Both the position numbers and the translations under genes were made by a program. DNA of 64,000 bases. It comes from Falsiroseomonas frigidaquae. Lineage in GTDB: Bacteria; Pseudomonadota; Alphaproteobacteria; Acetobacterales; Acetobacteraceae. The notes beneath the pieces are model-generated. The model searched no databases. It saw only the letters and a list, made by a program, of their open reading frames with translations, and had not been told where the DNA came from. The stretch lies in contig NZ_JAAVTX010000002.1 in assembly GCF_012163145.1 (NCBI RefSeq), positions 62,001 to 126,000 of the forward strand. The letters are read 5' to 3'. How positions within the stretch are numbered: the stretch's first letter is position 1; every line of letters begins with the position of its first letter. Of the stretch, positions 41,026 to 50,885 are shown one piece after another.

Positions 41026-43083
41026 TTACCCCACCTCCACCACCAGGTTGCCGAAGGCGTCCAGCGTCGCGACGTCGCCGGGATGCAGCCAGGTGGTGGC
41101 ATCCATCTGCACGACGATGCCGGGGCCGCGCAGCACGGCGCCGGCGCCCAGCGCATCGCGGCGCCAGACCGGCACGCGGGCCGGGCCGTCCTCCAGATGC
41201 ACCAGCGCATCGCCGGCCGGCGTGGTCTCGCCGGCGGGTGGCGCGGCCTCGGCCGCCGGGCCGGGCAGGCGGCCGAGCGCGGTGACCTCCAGCGTCACCA
41301 CCTCCACCGGCGTGTCGCGCTGCGCGAAGGTGTAGAGCTGTTCGTGCTGCGCGTGGAACCGCTCCACCGCCTCCGCCAGGGACGCTGCATCGGCGCTGCG
41401 GCCGGGCCAGTCCACATAGAGTTCGAAGCCCTGGTGCATGTAGCGCATGCCGGCGCGCCAGCGAATCTCGCGCGCCGCTTCCGGCACGGATTCCGCGACG
41501 AGCCAGGCCGCGGCTTCCGCATCCAGCGCGCCGAAGGCATTGGCCAGCGGTGCCACATCGGTCAGCGGCGCCCGCAGCATCACAGTCCGAGCAAATTCGT
41601 TGCGCAGCGGCGCGGCCAGCAGACCCTCCGCGGAGAGAACGCCGGGCCGCGCCGGCACCAGGATGCGCTTCATGCCCAGCAGCCGCGCGATCGCCCCCGC
41701 CTGCAACGGCCCGGCCCCGCCGAAGGGCAACAGGGAAAAATCCTGCGGGTCATGGCCGCGCTGCACGGAGACCACGCGGATCGCCCCCGCCATGGCGTTG
41801 TCCGCCACTGCGACGATGCCGCGCGCCGCGTCCTGCAGGCTGAGCCCTAGCGGCTTCGCGATCTGCGCCTCGATGGCGCGTGCGGCGGCGGCCACATCCA
41901 ACCGGATGCCGCCATCCAGCAGCGAGGGCGGCAGGCGGCCGAGCACCAGGTTCGCATCCGTCAGCGTCGGCGCCTCCCCGCCGCGGCCATAGGCGACGGG
42001 GCCGGGATCGGCGCCCGCGCTTTCCGGCCCGACCAGCAGCGCACCCTCCGGCGAGACCCGCGCGATGGAGCCGCCGCCGGCCCCGATGGTGTGGATGTCG
42101 ATCATCGGCAGGGTCAGCGGCCAGTCACCGACGCGGCCCTCGCTGGTCAGCCGTGGCTCGCCATCGATCAGGCTGATATCGGCGGAGGTGCCGCCGACAT
42201 CCAGCGTGATCAGCCGCGGATGGCCTGCCCGCAGCCCCACCGCGCGCGCCCCCACCACGCCGGCCGCGGGGCCGGAGAGTGCGGTCTGCACCGGCTGCCG
42301 CGCCGCCCCCTCGCCACGGATCACGCCGCCACTCGATTTCATCAGCAGCAGCGGCGCGGCGATGCCGCCGTCGCGCAGCCGCTGTTCCACGCGGCGGACA
42401 TAAGTGGCGACGGCCGGCATGACATAGGCGTTCAGCGCGGTCGCCATGCTGCGTTCGTACTCCCGAAAGACCGGCAGCACCTCGGTGGACAGCGTGATGG
42501 GAATGCCCGGCAGCGCCTCCGCCAGGATCGCACCTGCGCGCTGTTCGTGGCGCGGATCGGCATAGGCATGCAGGAAGCACACGGCGACGGCCTGCACGCC
42601 GAGGCGGCGGAATTCGGCGGCGGCCTCGCGCACATCCGCCTCCTCCAGTGGGGTCACCACGCTGCCATCGGCGGCCAGGCGTTCGCGCGCCTCCAGCACA
42701 TGCTCGGGTGGAATCGGGCGGCGCGGCTTCACCCAGGAATATAGGTTCTCGTGCCGCGGAATGTCGTGCCGGCCGATCTCCAGCACATGGCGAAAGCCGG
42801 CCGTGGTCAGCAGCCCGGCCTGGGTGCCCTTGTGTTCCAGGATCGCGTTGGTCGCGACGGTCGTGCCGTGCAGCACATGCGTCACCTGCGCCGCGACGTG
42901 GCCGGCCTGCGCCAGTATCTGCGCGATGCCATCCGCGAAAGCCTGTGACCTGTCAGCAGGGGTGGAGGGCACCTTGGCCTGCCAGCGCTGGCCGCTGGCG
43001 CGGTCCACCAGCACGATGTCGGTAAAGGTGCCGCCCGCATCCACGGCGACCGAGAGTTCCGCCACGCTGCCCGCTGCCGTCAT
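41026..43083 (-). CDS. hyuA: Hydantoinase/5-oxoprolinase A subunit (HyuA), copy 2
   Basis: 685 residues. VAVDAGGTFTDIVLVDR, VLHGTTVATNAILEH, TLDVGGTSADISL and GAGGGSIARVSPEGALLVGPESAG show the ATP-binding HyuA fold, similar along its length to copy 1. It lies 50 bases after the tetR gene of the RND operon and has its own promoter-like sequence there, so it may be read separately or as the tail of the efflux operon. It converges on its probable partner hyuB copy 2, an uncommon layout for subunits of one enzyme. Confidence 0.9.
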   Translation of the reverse strand: MTAAGSVAELSVAVDAGGTFTDIVLVDRASGQRWQAKVPSTPADRSQAFADGIAQILAQAGHVAAQVTHVLHGTTVATNAILEHKGTQAGLLTTAGFRHVLEIGRHDIPRHENLYSWVKPRRPIPPEHVLEARERLAADGSVVTPLEEADVREAAAEFRRLGVQAVAVCFLHAYADPRHEQRAGAILAEALPGIPITLSTEVLPVFREYERSMATALNAYVMPAVATYVRRVEQRLRDGGIAAPLLLMKSSGGVIRGEGAARQPVQTALSGPAAGVVGARAVGLRAGHPRLITLDVGGTSADISLIDGEPRLTSEGRVGDWPLTLPMIDIHTIGAGGGSIARVSPEGALLVGPESAGADPGPVAYGRGGEAPTLTDANLVLGRLPPSLLDGGIRLDVAAAARAIEAQIAKPLGLSLQDAARGIVAVADNAMAGAIRVVSVQRGHDPQDFSLLPFGGAGPLQAGAIARLLGMKRILVPARPGVLSAEGLLAAPLRNEFARTVMLRAPLTDVAPLANAFGALDAEAAAWLVAESVPEAAREIRWRAGMRYMHQGFELYVDWPGRSADAASLAEAVERFHAQHEQLYTFAQRDTPVEVVTLEVTALGRLPGPAAEAAPPAGETTPAGDALVHLEDGPARVPVWRRDALGAGAVLRGPGIVVQMDATTWLHPGDVATLDAFGNLVVEVG

Positions 43084-43107
43084 GCCCGCCCCGCCAACTG
43101 CGACCCG

Positions 43108-43137
43108 ATGCTAGGCCGCAGCAAAGCGTTGCGTCAA
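43108..43137 (-). promoter_or_regulatory. Sigma-70-like promoter for hyuA copy 2
   Basis: Minus strand: -35 TTGACG (43137-43132), 18-base spacer, -10 TAGCAT (43113-43108). The predicted start is near 43101, leaving a leader of about 18 bases with a GGGGCGGG ribosome-binding site before ATG 43083. The -35 element overlaps the tetR stop codon. Match quality is moderate (five and four of six). Confidence 0.4.
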
Positions 43138-43808
43138 ACCACCGGCGCCGATGCCTGGCGCAGCGCACCACCCAGGAAAACCTCGACCGCATCGCGCACC
43201 AGCACGGCGAGATCCGTTGTCTCCGGCGCCGCGCAGACGCCGAGCAGCATCATCATCTGGGTGGCGCCGCAGACCATGCCGAACAGCATGCGCGACGCCT
43301 CCCCCGCATCCGCCAGCTTCAGCCGGCCGGCCTGGATCTCCACGGCCAGGCGCCGCTGCAGGGCACTGGCGCCGCGGCTCAGCTTCACGCGGTGGAACGC
43401 CTCCGCCAGTTCCGGGGAGCGATGGCCCTCCGCGATCACCAGGCGGAAGATCGCGGACTGCGCCGGCGAAAGAAGGTGCTGTGCCGCAGCCAGCAGGATG
43501 CCGTTCAGGGACCGCCGCAGGTCCGGATCACGCTCCATCTCCGTGTCGAGATGCAGCGGCGCCAGGACATCCGCGATGGTCGCCTCGAACAGCGCCGCCT
43601 TGGAGGGATAAAGCTGGTACAGCGTGCGCTTGGACATGCCGGCGACGCGCGCCACGTCATCCATGCGGGACGCCACATAGCCGTCGCGCAGGAAGACATG
43701 GGCGGCCGCATCGCAGACCAGCCGCGCCCGCATCGCCTCCGGCATCGGGTCCCGCCCCGGCTTTCGCCGTTCCAGGCCACCGGTTGCCGCGCCGTTTTCC
43801 ACCGTCAT
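43134..43808 (-). CDS. TetR/AcrR-family regulator at the end of the RND efflux operon
   Basis: 224 residues. The N-terminal helix-turn-helix reads AAAHVFLRDGYVASRMDDVARVAGMSKRTLYQLYPSKAALF in outline (about residues 34-75), the standard TetR pattern; the C-terminal ligand domain is diverse, as usual. It is seven bases downstream of the RND pump gene in the same direction, so it is very likely co-transcribed with the pump and represses the operon promoter near 48200, releasing it when a pump substrate binds. Confidence 0.9.
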   Translation of the reverse strand: MTVENGAATGGLERRKPGRDPMPEAMRARLVCDAAAHVFLRDGYVASRMDDVARVAGMSKRTLYQLYPSKAALFEATIADVLAPLHLDTEMERDPDLRRSLNGILLAAAQHLLSPAQSAIFRLVIAEGHRSPELAEAFHRVKLSRGASALQRRLAVEIQAGRLKLADAGEASRMLFGMVCGATQMMMLLGVCAAPETTDLAVLVRDAVEVFLGGALRQASAPVV

Positions 43809-43815
43809 CGCGCCG

Positions 43816-46800
43816 CTACTCCGCCGGCGCCGGCAGGGGTTGCGTCGCCGTCGTCTCCGCCTTCGGCTTGGCCCGAAACAGGCGCAGCACCAGCAGGAAG
43901 AACAGCGGCACGAAGACCACGGCCAGCACCGTGCCGGTGACCACGCCGCCGATCACGCCGGTGCCGATCGCGTTCTGCGCGCCGGACCCCGCGCCGGTTG
44001 AGATCGCCAGCGGCACGACGCCCAGCGTGAAGGCGAGCGAAGTCATGATGATCGGCCGCAGCCGCAGCCGTGCCGCCTCCGCCGCCGCTTCCACCAGGCT
44101 GAGTCCGCGGTCGAAGCCCTCCTTCGCGAATTCCACGATCAGGATGGCGTTCTTCGCGGACAGGCCGATGGTGGTCAGCAGGCCGACCTGGAAATACACG
44201 TCGTTCGACATGCCACGCCCCAGGCTGGCCAGCACCGCGCCGAGCACGCCGAGCGGCACCACCAGCATCACCGCCGTCGGGATCGACCAGCTTTCATACA
44301 GCGCGGCGAGGCACAGGAAGACCACCAGCAGCGAGATGGCGTAGAGCGCCGGCGCCTGGCCGGATGCGCCACGCTCCTCGTAGGAGATGCCACTCCAGGC
44401 ATAGCCGAAGCCCGGCGGCAGCTGCGTCGCCAGCCGCTCCATCTCCGCCATCGCCTCGCCGCTGGTGCGCCCGGGCGCCGGCGCGCCCTGGATTTCGCGC
44501 GAGCCGATGCCGTTGAACCGCTCAAGCCGCGGCGAGCCATAGACCCATTCGGTGCGACCGAAGGCGGAGAAGGGCACCATCTGGCCGCTGGCATTGCGGA
44601 CGAACCAGCGATCCAGGTCGCCCGGCAGCATGCGCGCTTCCGCGATGCCCTGCATGTACACGCGCTTGATGCGGCCGCGATCCATGAAGTCGTTCACATA
44701 GGTCGAGCCCCAGGCGGTGGACAGCGTGGTGTTGATATCGGAGACGGAAAGCCCCAGCGCGCTGGCCCTTTCCCAATCCACCAGAAGGCGGAACTGCGCC
44801 TCGTCATTCAGCCCGTTCGGCCGCACGCCGGCCAGCACCGGGCTCTGTGCCGCCAGGCCCAGCAACTGGTCGCGCGCCTGCATCAGCGCCGCATGGCCGG
44901 CGCCGGCACGGTCCAGAAGCTGGAAGGTGAAGCCGGTGGCGTTGCCGAGTTCCGTGATGGCTGGCGGCGCGAAGGCGACGATGATGGCATCCTGGTAAGT
45001 GGCGAAGTGGCGCATGATGCGCCCGGTCAGCGCCTGCACGCTGTTCTGCGCGCCCGGCCGCTCATCCCAGGGCCGCAGGCTGATGAAGCCGAGTCCGGCA
45101 TTCTGGCCGCGGCCACTGAAGCTGAAGCCGTTGATGCCGAAGAAGGACCGCACCACGTCCTTCTCATCCTCCAGCAGATAGCGGTTGAGCTCATTGAGTG
45201 CGCGCTGCGTCCGGTCCGTGGTGGCGCCGGGCGGTGCGATGACCTGCACGAAGGCGGTGCCCTGGTCCTCATTCGGCAGGAAGCCGCCGGGCAGGCGCAG
45301 GAAGGCGAAGCCGAGGCCGGCCAGCAGCGCCGCGTAGATCGCCATCATCCGCCAGGGCCGCCGCATGCTGCCGCGCACGCCGCGTTCATACACCCGGGTG
45401 GTGCGATCGAAGCCGCGGTTGAACCAGCCGAAGAAGCCCCGCGTGCCCTGCCCCGGCTTGTGCGGCTTCAGCAGGGTGGCGCAGAGCACCGGCGTGAAGA
45501 AGATCGCCACCAGCACGGACAGCGCCATGGCGGTGGCGATGGTGATGGAGAACTGCCGGTAGATCACGCCGGTGGAGCCGCCGAAGAAGGCCATCGGCAG
45601 GAACACAGCGGACAGCACCAGGCCGATGCCGATCAGCGCGCCGGTGATCTGGTCCATGGATTTGCGTGTCGCCTCGATAGGCGAGAGGTGTTCCTCCGCC
45701 ATCACGCGTTCCACATTCTCCACCACCACGATGGCGTCGTCGACCAGCAGGCCGATGGCCAGCACCAGGCCGAACATGGTCAGCGTGTTGATGGTGAAGC
45801 CGGCCGCGGACAGCGCCGCGAAGGTGCCGAGCAGCACCACGGGAATTGCCAGCGTCGGGATCAGCGTCGCCCGCAGGTTCTGCAGGAACAGGAACATCAC
45901 CAGGAACACCAGCACCACCGCCTCGATCAGCGTGTGCACAACGCTGGTGATCGACAGGCGAACGAAGGGGGTGGTGTCGTAGGGGTAGACCACCTCCAGC
46001 CCCTGCGGGAAGTTCGGGCGCAGCTGGTCGATGGTCGCGCGCACCGCAGATCCGGTATCCAGCGCATTGGCGCCGCTGGCGAGGCGGATGCCGATGCCGG
46101 CGGCGGGCTGGCCGTTGAAGCGTGTGGTGAAGGCGTAGTTCTCCGCGCCGATCTCGACGCGCGCCACGTCGCGCAGCCGCACCTGCGCGCCGTCACCCTG
46201 GACGCGCAGCAGGATGGCGCCGAACTGCTCCGGCGTCTGCAGGTAGGACGGGCCGATGATGGTGGCGTTGAGCTGCTGGCCGGGCACCGAGGGCTGCGCG
46301 CCCATCTCGCCGCTGGAGACCTGCACGTTCTGCGCCTGGATGGCGGTGCGGACATCGCCCGGCGTCATGCCATAATTCACCAGCTTGGCCGGATCCAGCC
46401 AGATCCGCATGGCGAATTGCGCGCCGAACACCTGGTAGTCGCCGACGCCCGGCGTGCGGCTGATCGGGTCCTGGATGGTGCCGACCAGGAAGTCCGAGAT
46501 GTCGGCATTGCCCATCCGGCCATCGGTCGCCACGAAGCCCACCACCATCAGGAAGTTGCTGGTGGATTTCGCCACGCGGATGCCCTGCTGCTGCACCGTC
46601 TGCGGCAGGCGCGGCACGGCGAGCTGCACCTTGTTCTGCACCTGCACCTGCGCCGTATCCGGGTTGGTGCCCTGCGCGAAGGTGAGCTGGATGGTGGCGG
46701 CGCCATCCTTCGTGGTCTGCGAGGAGAAGTACATCAGCCCGTCGATGCCGCTGAGCTGCTGCTCGATCACCTGCACCACGGTGCTCTGCACCGTCTCGGC

Positions 46801-46959
46801 GGAGGCGCCCGGGTAGCTGACCTGGACGGAGATGGCGGGCGGCGCGATGGCCGGGTACTGCGCCACCGGCAGGGTGCGCAGCGCCAGGACGCCGGCCAGC
46901 ATGATGCCGATGGCGATGACCCAGGCGAAGACCGGGCGGTCGATGAAGAAGCGTGCCAT
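43816..46959 (-). CDS. RND multidrug efflux pump, HAE-1 family (AcrB/MexB-like)
   Basis: 1047 residues, standard for the family, with 12 predicted membrane helices and two large periplasmic loops. [17 protein letters not shown] at the start, [21 protein letters not shown] in helix 4 (the Asp pair of the proton relay), [12 protein letters not shown] after helix 7 and [15 protein letters not shown] in the C-terminal half (helix 10 Lys) are the expected landmarks. It exports drugs, dyes or other hydrophobic compounds with proton uptake, together with the periplasmic adaptor ten bases upstream. No outer-membrane channel gene is present, so a TolC-like protein from elsewhere must be used. Confidence 0.95.
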   Translation of the reverse strand: MARFFIDRPVFAWVIAIGIMLAGVLALRTLPVAQYPAIAPPAISVQVSYPGASAETVQSTVVQVIEQQLSGIDGLMYFSSQTTKDGAATIQLTFAQGTNPDTAQVQVQNKVQLAVPRLPQTVQQQGIRVAKSTSNFLMVVGFVATDGRMGNADISDFLVGTIQDPISRTPGVGDYQVFGAQFAMRIWLDPAKLVNYGMTPGDVRTAIQAQNVQVSSGEMGAQPSVPGQQLNATIIGPSYLQTPEQFGAILLRVQGDGAQVRLRDVARVEIGAENYAFTTRFNGQPAAGIGIRLASGANALDTGSAVRATIDQLRPNFPQGLEVVYPYDTTPFVRLSITSVVHTLIEAVVLVFLVMFLFLQNLRATLIPTLAIPVVLLGTFAALSAAGFTINTLTMFGLVLAIGLLVDDAIVVVENVERVMAEEHLSPIEATRKSMDQITGALIGIGLVLSAVFLPMAFFGGSTGVIYRQFSITIATAMALSVLVAIFFTPVLCATLLKPHKPGQGTRGFFGWFNRGFDRTTRVYERGVRGSMRRPWRMMAIYAALLAGLGFAFLRLPGGFLPNEDQGTAFVQVIAPPGATTDRTQRALNELNRYLLEDEKDVVRSFFGINGFSFSGRGQNAGLGFISLRPWDERPGAQNSVQALTGRIMRHFATYQDAIIVAFAPPAITELGNATGFTFQLLDRAGAGHAALMQARDQLLGLAAQSPVLAGVRPNGLNDEAQFRLLVDWERASALGLSVSDINTTLSTAWGSTYVNDFMDRGRIKRVYMQGIAEARMLPGDLDRWFVRNASGQMVPFSAFGRTEWVYGSPRLERFNGIGSREIQGAPAPGRTSGEAMAEMERLATQLPPGFGYAWSGISYEERGASGQAPALYAISLLVVFLCLAALYESWSIPTAVMLVVPLGVLGAVLASLGRGMSNDVYFQVGLLTTIGLSAKNAILIVEFAKEGFDRGLSLVEAAAEAARLRLRPIIMTSLAFTLGVVPLAISTGAGSGAQNAIGTGVIGGVVTGTVLAVVFVPLFFLLVLRLFRAKPKAETTATQPLPAPAE

Positions 46960-46969
46960 GTCGGAATGC

Positions 46970-48157
46970 CTAGCTGCGGGGCTGCGCGGCGGCGGCGACG
47001 GGCGTGGTGCCGCGCTCCGTCGCGTTCACGCGGGCGCCGGGGCGGATGCGCTGCACGCCTTCAACCACCACGCGATCCCCGGCCTGCACGCCGCCGGTCA
47101 CCATCCAATCCGTGCCGATGGCGCGGCCGGCCTGCAGGATGCGCTGTTCCACCACGCCCTCGGCATTCACCACATAGGCCATCGGCTCACCGCGCGGGGT
47201 GCGCAGAACCGCCTGCTGCGGCACCATCAGCGCCCGGTCGGTGACGCCTTCCTCCACCTCCGCCCGCACGAACATGCCGGGCAGCAGAAGCTGGTCGGGA
47301 TTGGGGAAGACGGCCCGCAGGGTGACGGAGCCGGTGCCCTGGTCGACGATGACCTCGGAGAACTGGATCTGGCCCGGATGCGGGTAGCGGCTGCCATCCT
47401 CGAGGATCAGCCGGGCCGGGGCGATCTCGGCCGAGGCCCGCCGCAGCGCGCCGCTCTCGATGTCCCGTCGCTGCTGCAGCAGCGCGGCGCTGGGCTGGGT
47501 GACGTCCACATGGATGGGGTCGAGCTGCGTCACCGTCACCAGGGAGGCCGCCTGGTTTGCCGTGACCAGCGCGCCCACCGTCACGCTGGACCGCCCGGTG
47601 CGGCCTGCAATCGGCGAGGTGACGCGGGTGTGGCCCAGGTCGATCCGTGCCGTCTCCAGCGAGGCGCGGGCCGAGAGCACATCCGCCTGCGCCTCCCGCA
47701 ACGCGGCCTCCGCATTCTCAAGGTTCTGCTGGCTGACCGCCTGGGTGCGGACCAGGGTGCGGTAGCGGTTGGCGGTGCCGGCGGCCGCCCGCTGTGTCGC
47801 TTCTGCACGGGCCAGCGCGGCCTCGGCGCGGGACAGGGCGGCTTCATAGGTGGCCGGGTCGATCTGGAACAGCGGCTGGCCGGCGGTGACGGCCTGGCCC
47901 TCGGTCAACAGCCGCTCCCGCACCAGGCCGCCGACCTGGGGGCGGACCTCGGCTTCCTGGAAGGCGGCGGTGCGGCCGGGCAGCAGGGTGGTCACTGGCA
48001 CCTCCTGCCGCTGCAGGGTCACCACGGTGACCGCCGTGGGGGGCGGCGCGGGCTGCGCCGCGGCGCCACGCGGCTGGTCCTCGCAGGCGGCGGTCAGCAG
48101 GATCAGGCCGAGGACGGCCAGGCGCGGCACAAGCTGCCTGCCAGGGAATTGGGGCAT
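46970..48157 (-). CDS. RND efflux periplasmic adaptor (AcrA/MexA-like)
   Basis: 395 residues. The N terminus [16 protein letters not shown] looks like a lipoprotein signal with Cys at about residue 25 (a T at -3 is less usual). The lipoyl and barrel domains are recognisable from [40 protein letters not shown], given in outline, and [25 protein letters not shown], with a coiled-coil hairpin of about 70 residues between them ([21 protein letters not shown]). It bridges the pump and the outer-membrane channel. First gene of the operon pump-adaptor-tetR; GAGG lies five bases before the ATG. Confidence 0.93.
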   Translation of the reverse strand: MPQFPGRQLVPRLAVLGLILLTAACEDQPRGAAAQPAPPPTAVTVVTLQRQEVPVTTLLPGRTAAFQEAEVRPQVGGLVRERLLTEGQAVTAGQPLFQIDPATYEAALSRAEAALARAEATQRAAAGTANRYRTLVRTQAVSQQNLENAEAALREAQADVLSARASLETARIDLGHTRVTSPIAGRTGRSSVTVGALVTANQAASLVTVTQLDPIHVDVTQPSAALLQQRRDIESGALRRASAEIAPARLILEDGSRYPHPGQIQFSEVIVDQGTGSVTLRAVFPNPDQLLLPGMFVRAEVEEGVTDRALMVPQQAVLRTPRGEPMAYVVNAEGVVEQRILQAGRAIGTDWMVTGGVQAGDRVVVEGVQRIRPGARVNATERGTTPVAAAAQPRS

Positions 48158-48166
48158 GGGACCTCA

Positions 48167-48221
48167 GGAAACCGGGGAGTTTTTGTTGGATGAATACTGG
48201 CCGGTTTCCAATGGAAGTCAA
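48167..48221 (-). promoter_or_regulatory. RND operon promoter with a 9-bp inverted repeat as candidate TetR operator
   Basis: Minus strand: -35 TTGACT (48221-48216), 17-base spacer, -10 AGTATT (48198-48193). The perfect 9-bp inverted repeat GGAAACCGG (48167-48175) / CCGGTTTCC (48201-48209) has a 25-base spacer; one arm sits inside the promoter spacer, the other in the leader about 10 bases before the start codon. The arms are 34 bp apart centre to centre, about three helical turns. This fits a repressor gripping two half-sites, or a stem in the mRNA leader. Confidence 0.5.
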
Positions 48222-48251
48222 TGTTGCAATGCACAAATCACGCGATCGCGA

Positions 48252-49148
48252 TCAGCTCCGGCCGGCCCCGGCGCAATCCAGGAAGGCACGCGCCAGGGCG
48301 CTCGGCGCCCCGCGTGGCGTGGCAAGCCAGATGCTGGTGGTGGCACCCGGCTCCGCCAGGTCGCGATGCGTCACCTCCGCCACGCGGATCTGCGCGAGCG
48401 AGGCCGGCATCACGGCGATGCCCAGCCCGGCGGCCACCAGGCCGATCAGGGTCGAATTCTCCCGCGCCGTCTGCGTGATGTTGGGCGTGAAGCCGGCGCC
48501 GCGGCACAGGGCGCCGAACTGGGCGTGCAGGGTGGTGCCGACGGAGCGGGAGAAGAAGATCAGCTTCTCCTCCGCCAGCGCCGCGATCGGCAGCGGGCCC
48601 GGGTGGCGGGCCAGCTTGTGATCCTCCCGCATCATCGCCACCAGGCGTTCGCGCAGCAACTCCACCGCCGTGACATCGCCCGGGATGTCGTCGGCAGAGG
48701 GGCAGCGCAGGAAGCCGGCATCCAGCGCGCCGCGCCGCAGCGCATCCACCTGTTGCAGCGTGGGGCTTTCCTGCAAGGCCAGATGCACATCCGGCAGCCG
48801 GCGGCGGAAGCTCAGAACGGCTTCGGTGAAGACGGGCAGCAGCGGCGCGGAGGCGAACAGGCCGATCCGCAGCTCGCCAATCTCACCGCGCCCGGCCCGC
48901 CGCGCCACCGTCGCGGCGCGGGCGGCCTGGTCCAGCGCCGCGCGGGCTTCCGGCAGCAGCATCCGGCCGGCCTCCGTCAGCGCCACGCGGCGGGTGCCGC
49001 GCTCGAACAGCGGTGTCGCCAGCTCCGCCTCCAGCTGCTGGATCTGCTGGCTCAGCGGCGGCTGCGCCATGCCGAGGCGGCGCGCGGCGCGGGTGAAGTG
49101 CAGTTCCTCCGCCACCGCCACGAAGTAGCGCAGATGCCGCAGCTCCAT
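48252..49148 (-). CDS. LysR-family transcriptional regulator (activator of the adjacent HyuBA-Bug unit)
   Basis: 298 residues. The N terminus MELRHLRYFVAVAEELHFTRAARRLGMAQPPLSQQIQQLE, shown in outline, is the BenM/CatM/CbbR-like LysR helix-turn-helix, and the C-terminal part is a normal co-inducer domain. ATG 49148 is preceded by GAGAGG. It diverges from hyuB copy 3 at 49221, with a clear T-N11-A dyad in the 72-base gap, so it most likely activates the hyuBA-receptor genes in response to their substrate and represses itself. The RND operon lies 94 bases beyond its 3' end. Confidence 0.93.
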   Translation of the reverse strand: MELRHLRYFVAVAEELHFTRAARRLGMAQPPLSQQIQQLEAELATPLFERGTRRVALTEAGRMLLPEARAALDQAARAATVARRAGRGEIGELRIGLFASAPLLPVFTEAVLSFRRRLPDVHLALQESPTLQQVDALRRGALDAGFLRCPSADDIPGDVTAVELLRERLVAMMREDHKLARHPGPLPIAALAEEKLIFFSRSVGTTLHAQFGALCRGAGFTPNITQTARENSTLIGLVAAGLGIAVMPASLAQIRVAEVTHRDLAEPGATTSIWLATPRGAPSALARAFLDCAGAGRS

Positions 49149-49161
49149 ACCCGTTACCTCT

Positions 49162-49184
49162 CAATATAGATGCGTTTGATATTG
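49162..49184. promoter_or_regulatory. LysR-type regulator box (T-N11-A dyad)
   Basis: CAATAT (49162-49167), 11 bases, ATATTG (49179-49184): a perfect 6-bp dyad with the T-N11-A spacing that defines LysR-family recognition sites. It lies 14-36 bases upstream of the lysR start and is centred 48 bases upstream of the hyuB start, as in many divergent LysR-controlled pairs. hyuB has no good Shine-Dalgarno before ATG 49221. Confidence 0.75.
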
Positions 49185-49220
49185 GACGGGTTGTTTCGTC
49201 GCGACTAGCGTTTCAATCGC

Positions 49221-50885
49221 ATGAACGGAAAGGCTTGCCCCTTGGAGTCCTTCGATCCGATCACCCTGGAGGTCTATTGGAGCCGCCTGATCTCCATCGC
49301 CGATGAAGCGGCGACGGGGCTGCTGCGGACCGCCTTCTCCACCATCGTCCGCGAGTCGAACGACTTCGCCACGGTGCTGATGGATCGCAACGGCGATTCC
49401 ATCTCGGAGAACACTGGCGGCATCGCCTCCTTCTCCTGCATCCTGCCGAAGACCACGAAGCACTTTCTCGCCCGCTTCCCGATCGAGACGTGGCAGCCGG
49501 GCGATTGCGTGATCACCAACGACCCGTTTCTCGCCACCGGGCATCTGCCGGATTTCACCGCTGTCTCGCCGATCTTCCATGGCGGAAAAATCGTGGGCTT
49601 CGCGGGGTCCATCGCGCATTCGCCGGATGTCGGCGGCGCGCTGTGGTCGGCGGATTGCCGGGAGCTGTTCGAGGAAGGCATCCGCATTCCGCCGTCGCGC
49701 CTGTTCCGCGCCGGCCAGCGCAACGAGGATCTGGTGGAGCTGCTCTCCGCCAATGTCCGCATCCCGGGCCCGGTGATGGGCGATCTGGAGGCGCAGGTGG
49801 TGGCGAATGAGGTGGCGGTGCGCCGCTGCGCCGAATTCCTGGACGACACCGGGCTGGACGATCTGCAGGGCCTGTCGGAGGCGCTGCAGATCCGCGCCGA
49901 CCAGGCGATGCGCCGCGCCATCGCCCAGGTGCCGGACGGCACCTACAGCGCCACCATCGAGGCGGATGGCTTCGACGAGCTGGTCACGCGCATCACCTGC
50001 GCGGTGACAGTCTCGGGCGAGACGATGCATATCGATTTCGCCGGCACCTCGCCGCAGATCGATCGCGGCATCAACTGCGTCCTGAACTACACGCATGCCT
50101 ATTCGGTCTATCCGGTGAAATGCGCGCTGGATCCCTTCACGCCGCGCAATGAGGGCAGCTACCAGGCCATCACCGTCGCGGCGCCGGAGGGCTCCATCCT
50201 CAACCCGCGCTTCCCCGCGCCCTGCAGCGCGCGGCAGCTCACGGGCCATCTGCTGGCGGGCGTGATCTACAAGGCGCTGGCGGATGTGCTGCCGGACAAG
50301 GTGCTGGCGGAATGCGGCGGCGCGCCGACCATGCGCGCGCTGTTCAGCGGCATGGACCAGAACGGCGACCGCTTCTCCCAGGTGCTGTTCGCCAGCGGCG
50401 GCATGGGCGCCAGCCCGCATCGCGACGGACTGCCGACCACGGCGTTTCCGACCAATGTCGGCGCCGGCTCCATCGAGGCCTATGAGAGCGTCGCGCCGCT
50501 GCTGGTCTGGCGCAAGCAGCTTCGTCCGGATTCCGGCGGCGCCGGGCGGTTCCGCGGCGGGCTGGGCCAGGAAGCGGAGATCGAGGTGCGCACGCCGGCC
50601 GCGGTGCGGCTTTCCCTGCTGTCGGATCGTCGCGACCATCCGGCAGAAGGCCTGCTCGGCGGTGGCCCCGGCGCGCCGGCGGTGATCGCGATCGATGACG
50701 GCACCAGGCCGCATCCGAAATCCCGCACCAGCGTGGACACGGGACGGCGCGTGACTCTGCTGTATCCGGGCGGCGGCGGCTTCGGTGATCCGAAGCAGCG
50801 CGACCCCGAAGCCGTGCGCGCGGATATCCGCGACGGCTACATCACCGAAGAGGCGGCAATGCGTGACTATGGGGTGAAGGCATGA
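49221..50885 (+). CDS. hyuB: Hydantoinase/5-oxoprolinase B subunit (HyuB), copy 3
   Basis: 554 residues, shorter than copies 1 and 2 and of a different subgroup. FDPITLEVYWSRLISIADE at the N terminus, RTAFSTIVRESNDFATVLMD, PGDCVITNDPFLATGHLPDF, SGGAGRFRGGLGQE and a C-terminal GGGGFGDPKQRDPEAVRADI are HyuB hallmarks. ATG 49221 is the first in-frame start after the LysR box but lacks a ribosome-binding site; a leaderless or weak start is possible. It overlaps hyuA copy 3 by four bases. Partner and probable regulator are adjacent, so this looks like a complete inducible cyclic-amide catabolic unit. Confidence 0.92.
   Translation: MNGKACPLESFDPITLEVYWSRLISIADEAATGLLRTAFSTIVRESNDFATVLMDRNGDSISENTGGIASFSCILPKTTKHFLARFPIETWQPGDCVITNDPFLATGHLPDFTAVSPIFHGGKIVGFAGSIAHSPDVGGALWSADCRELFEEGIRIPPSRLFRAGQRNEDLVELLSANVRIPGPVMGDLEAQVVANEVAVRRCAEFLDDTGLDDLQGLSEALQIRADQAMRRAIAQVPDGTYSATIEADGFDELVTRITCAVTVSGETMHIDFAGTSPQIDRGINCVLNYTHAYSVYPVKCALDPFTPRNEGSYQAITVAAPEGSILNPRFPAPCSARQLTGHLLAGVIYKALADVLPDKVLAECGGAPTMRALFSGMDQNGDRFSQVLFASGGMGASPHRDGLPTTAFPTNVGAGSIEAYESVAPLLVWRKQLRPDSGGAGRFRGGLGQEAEIEVRTPAAVRLSLLSDRRDHPAEGLLGGGPGAPAVIAIDDGTRPHPKSRTSVDTGRRVTLLYPGGGGFGDPKQRDPEAVRADIRDGYITEEAAMRDYGVKA

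Noticed and set aside
41019-41032. GGGGTA-GT-TACCCC at the touching hyuB/hyuA stop codons as a terminator
   Set aside because: The two-base centre cannot form a hairpin loop and there is no T run. It is only a near-palindrome created by the two stops.
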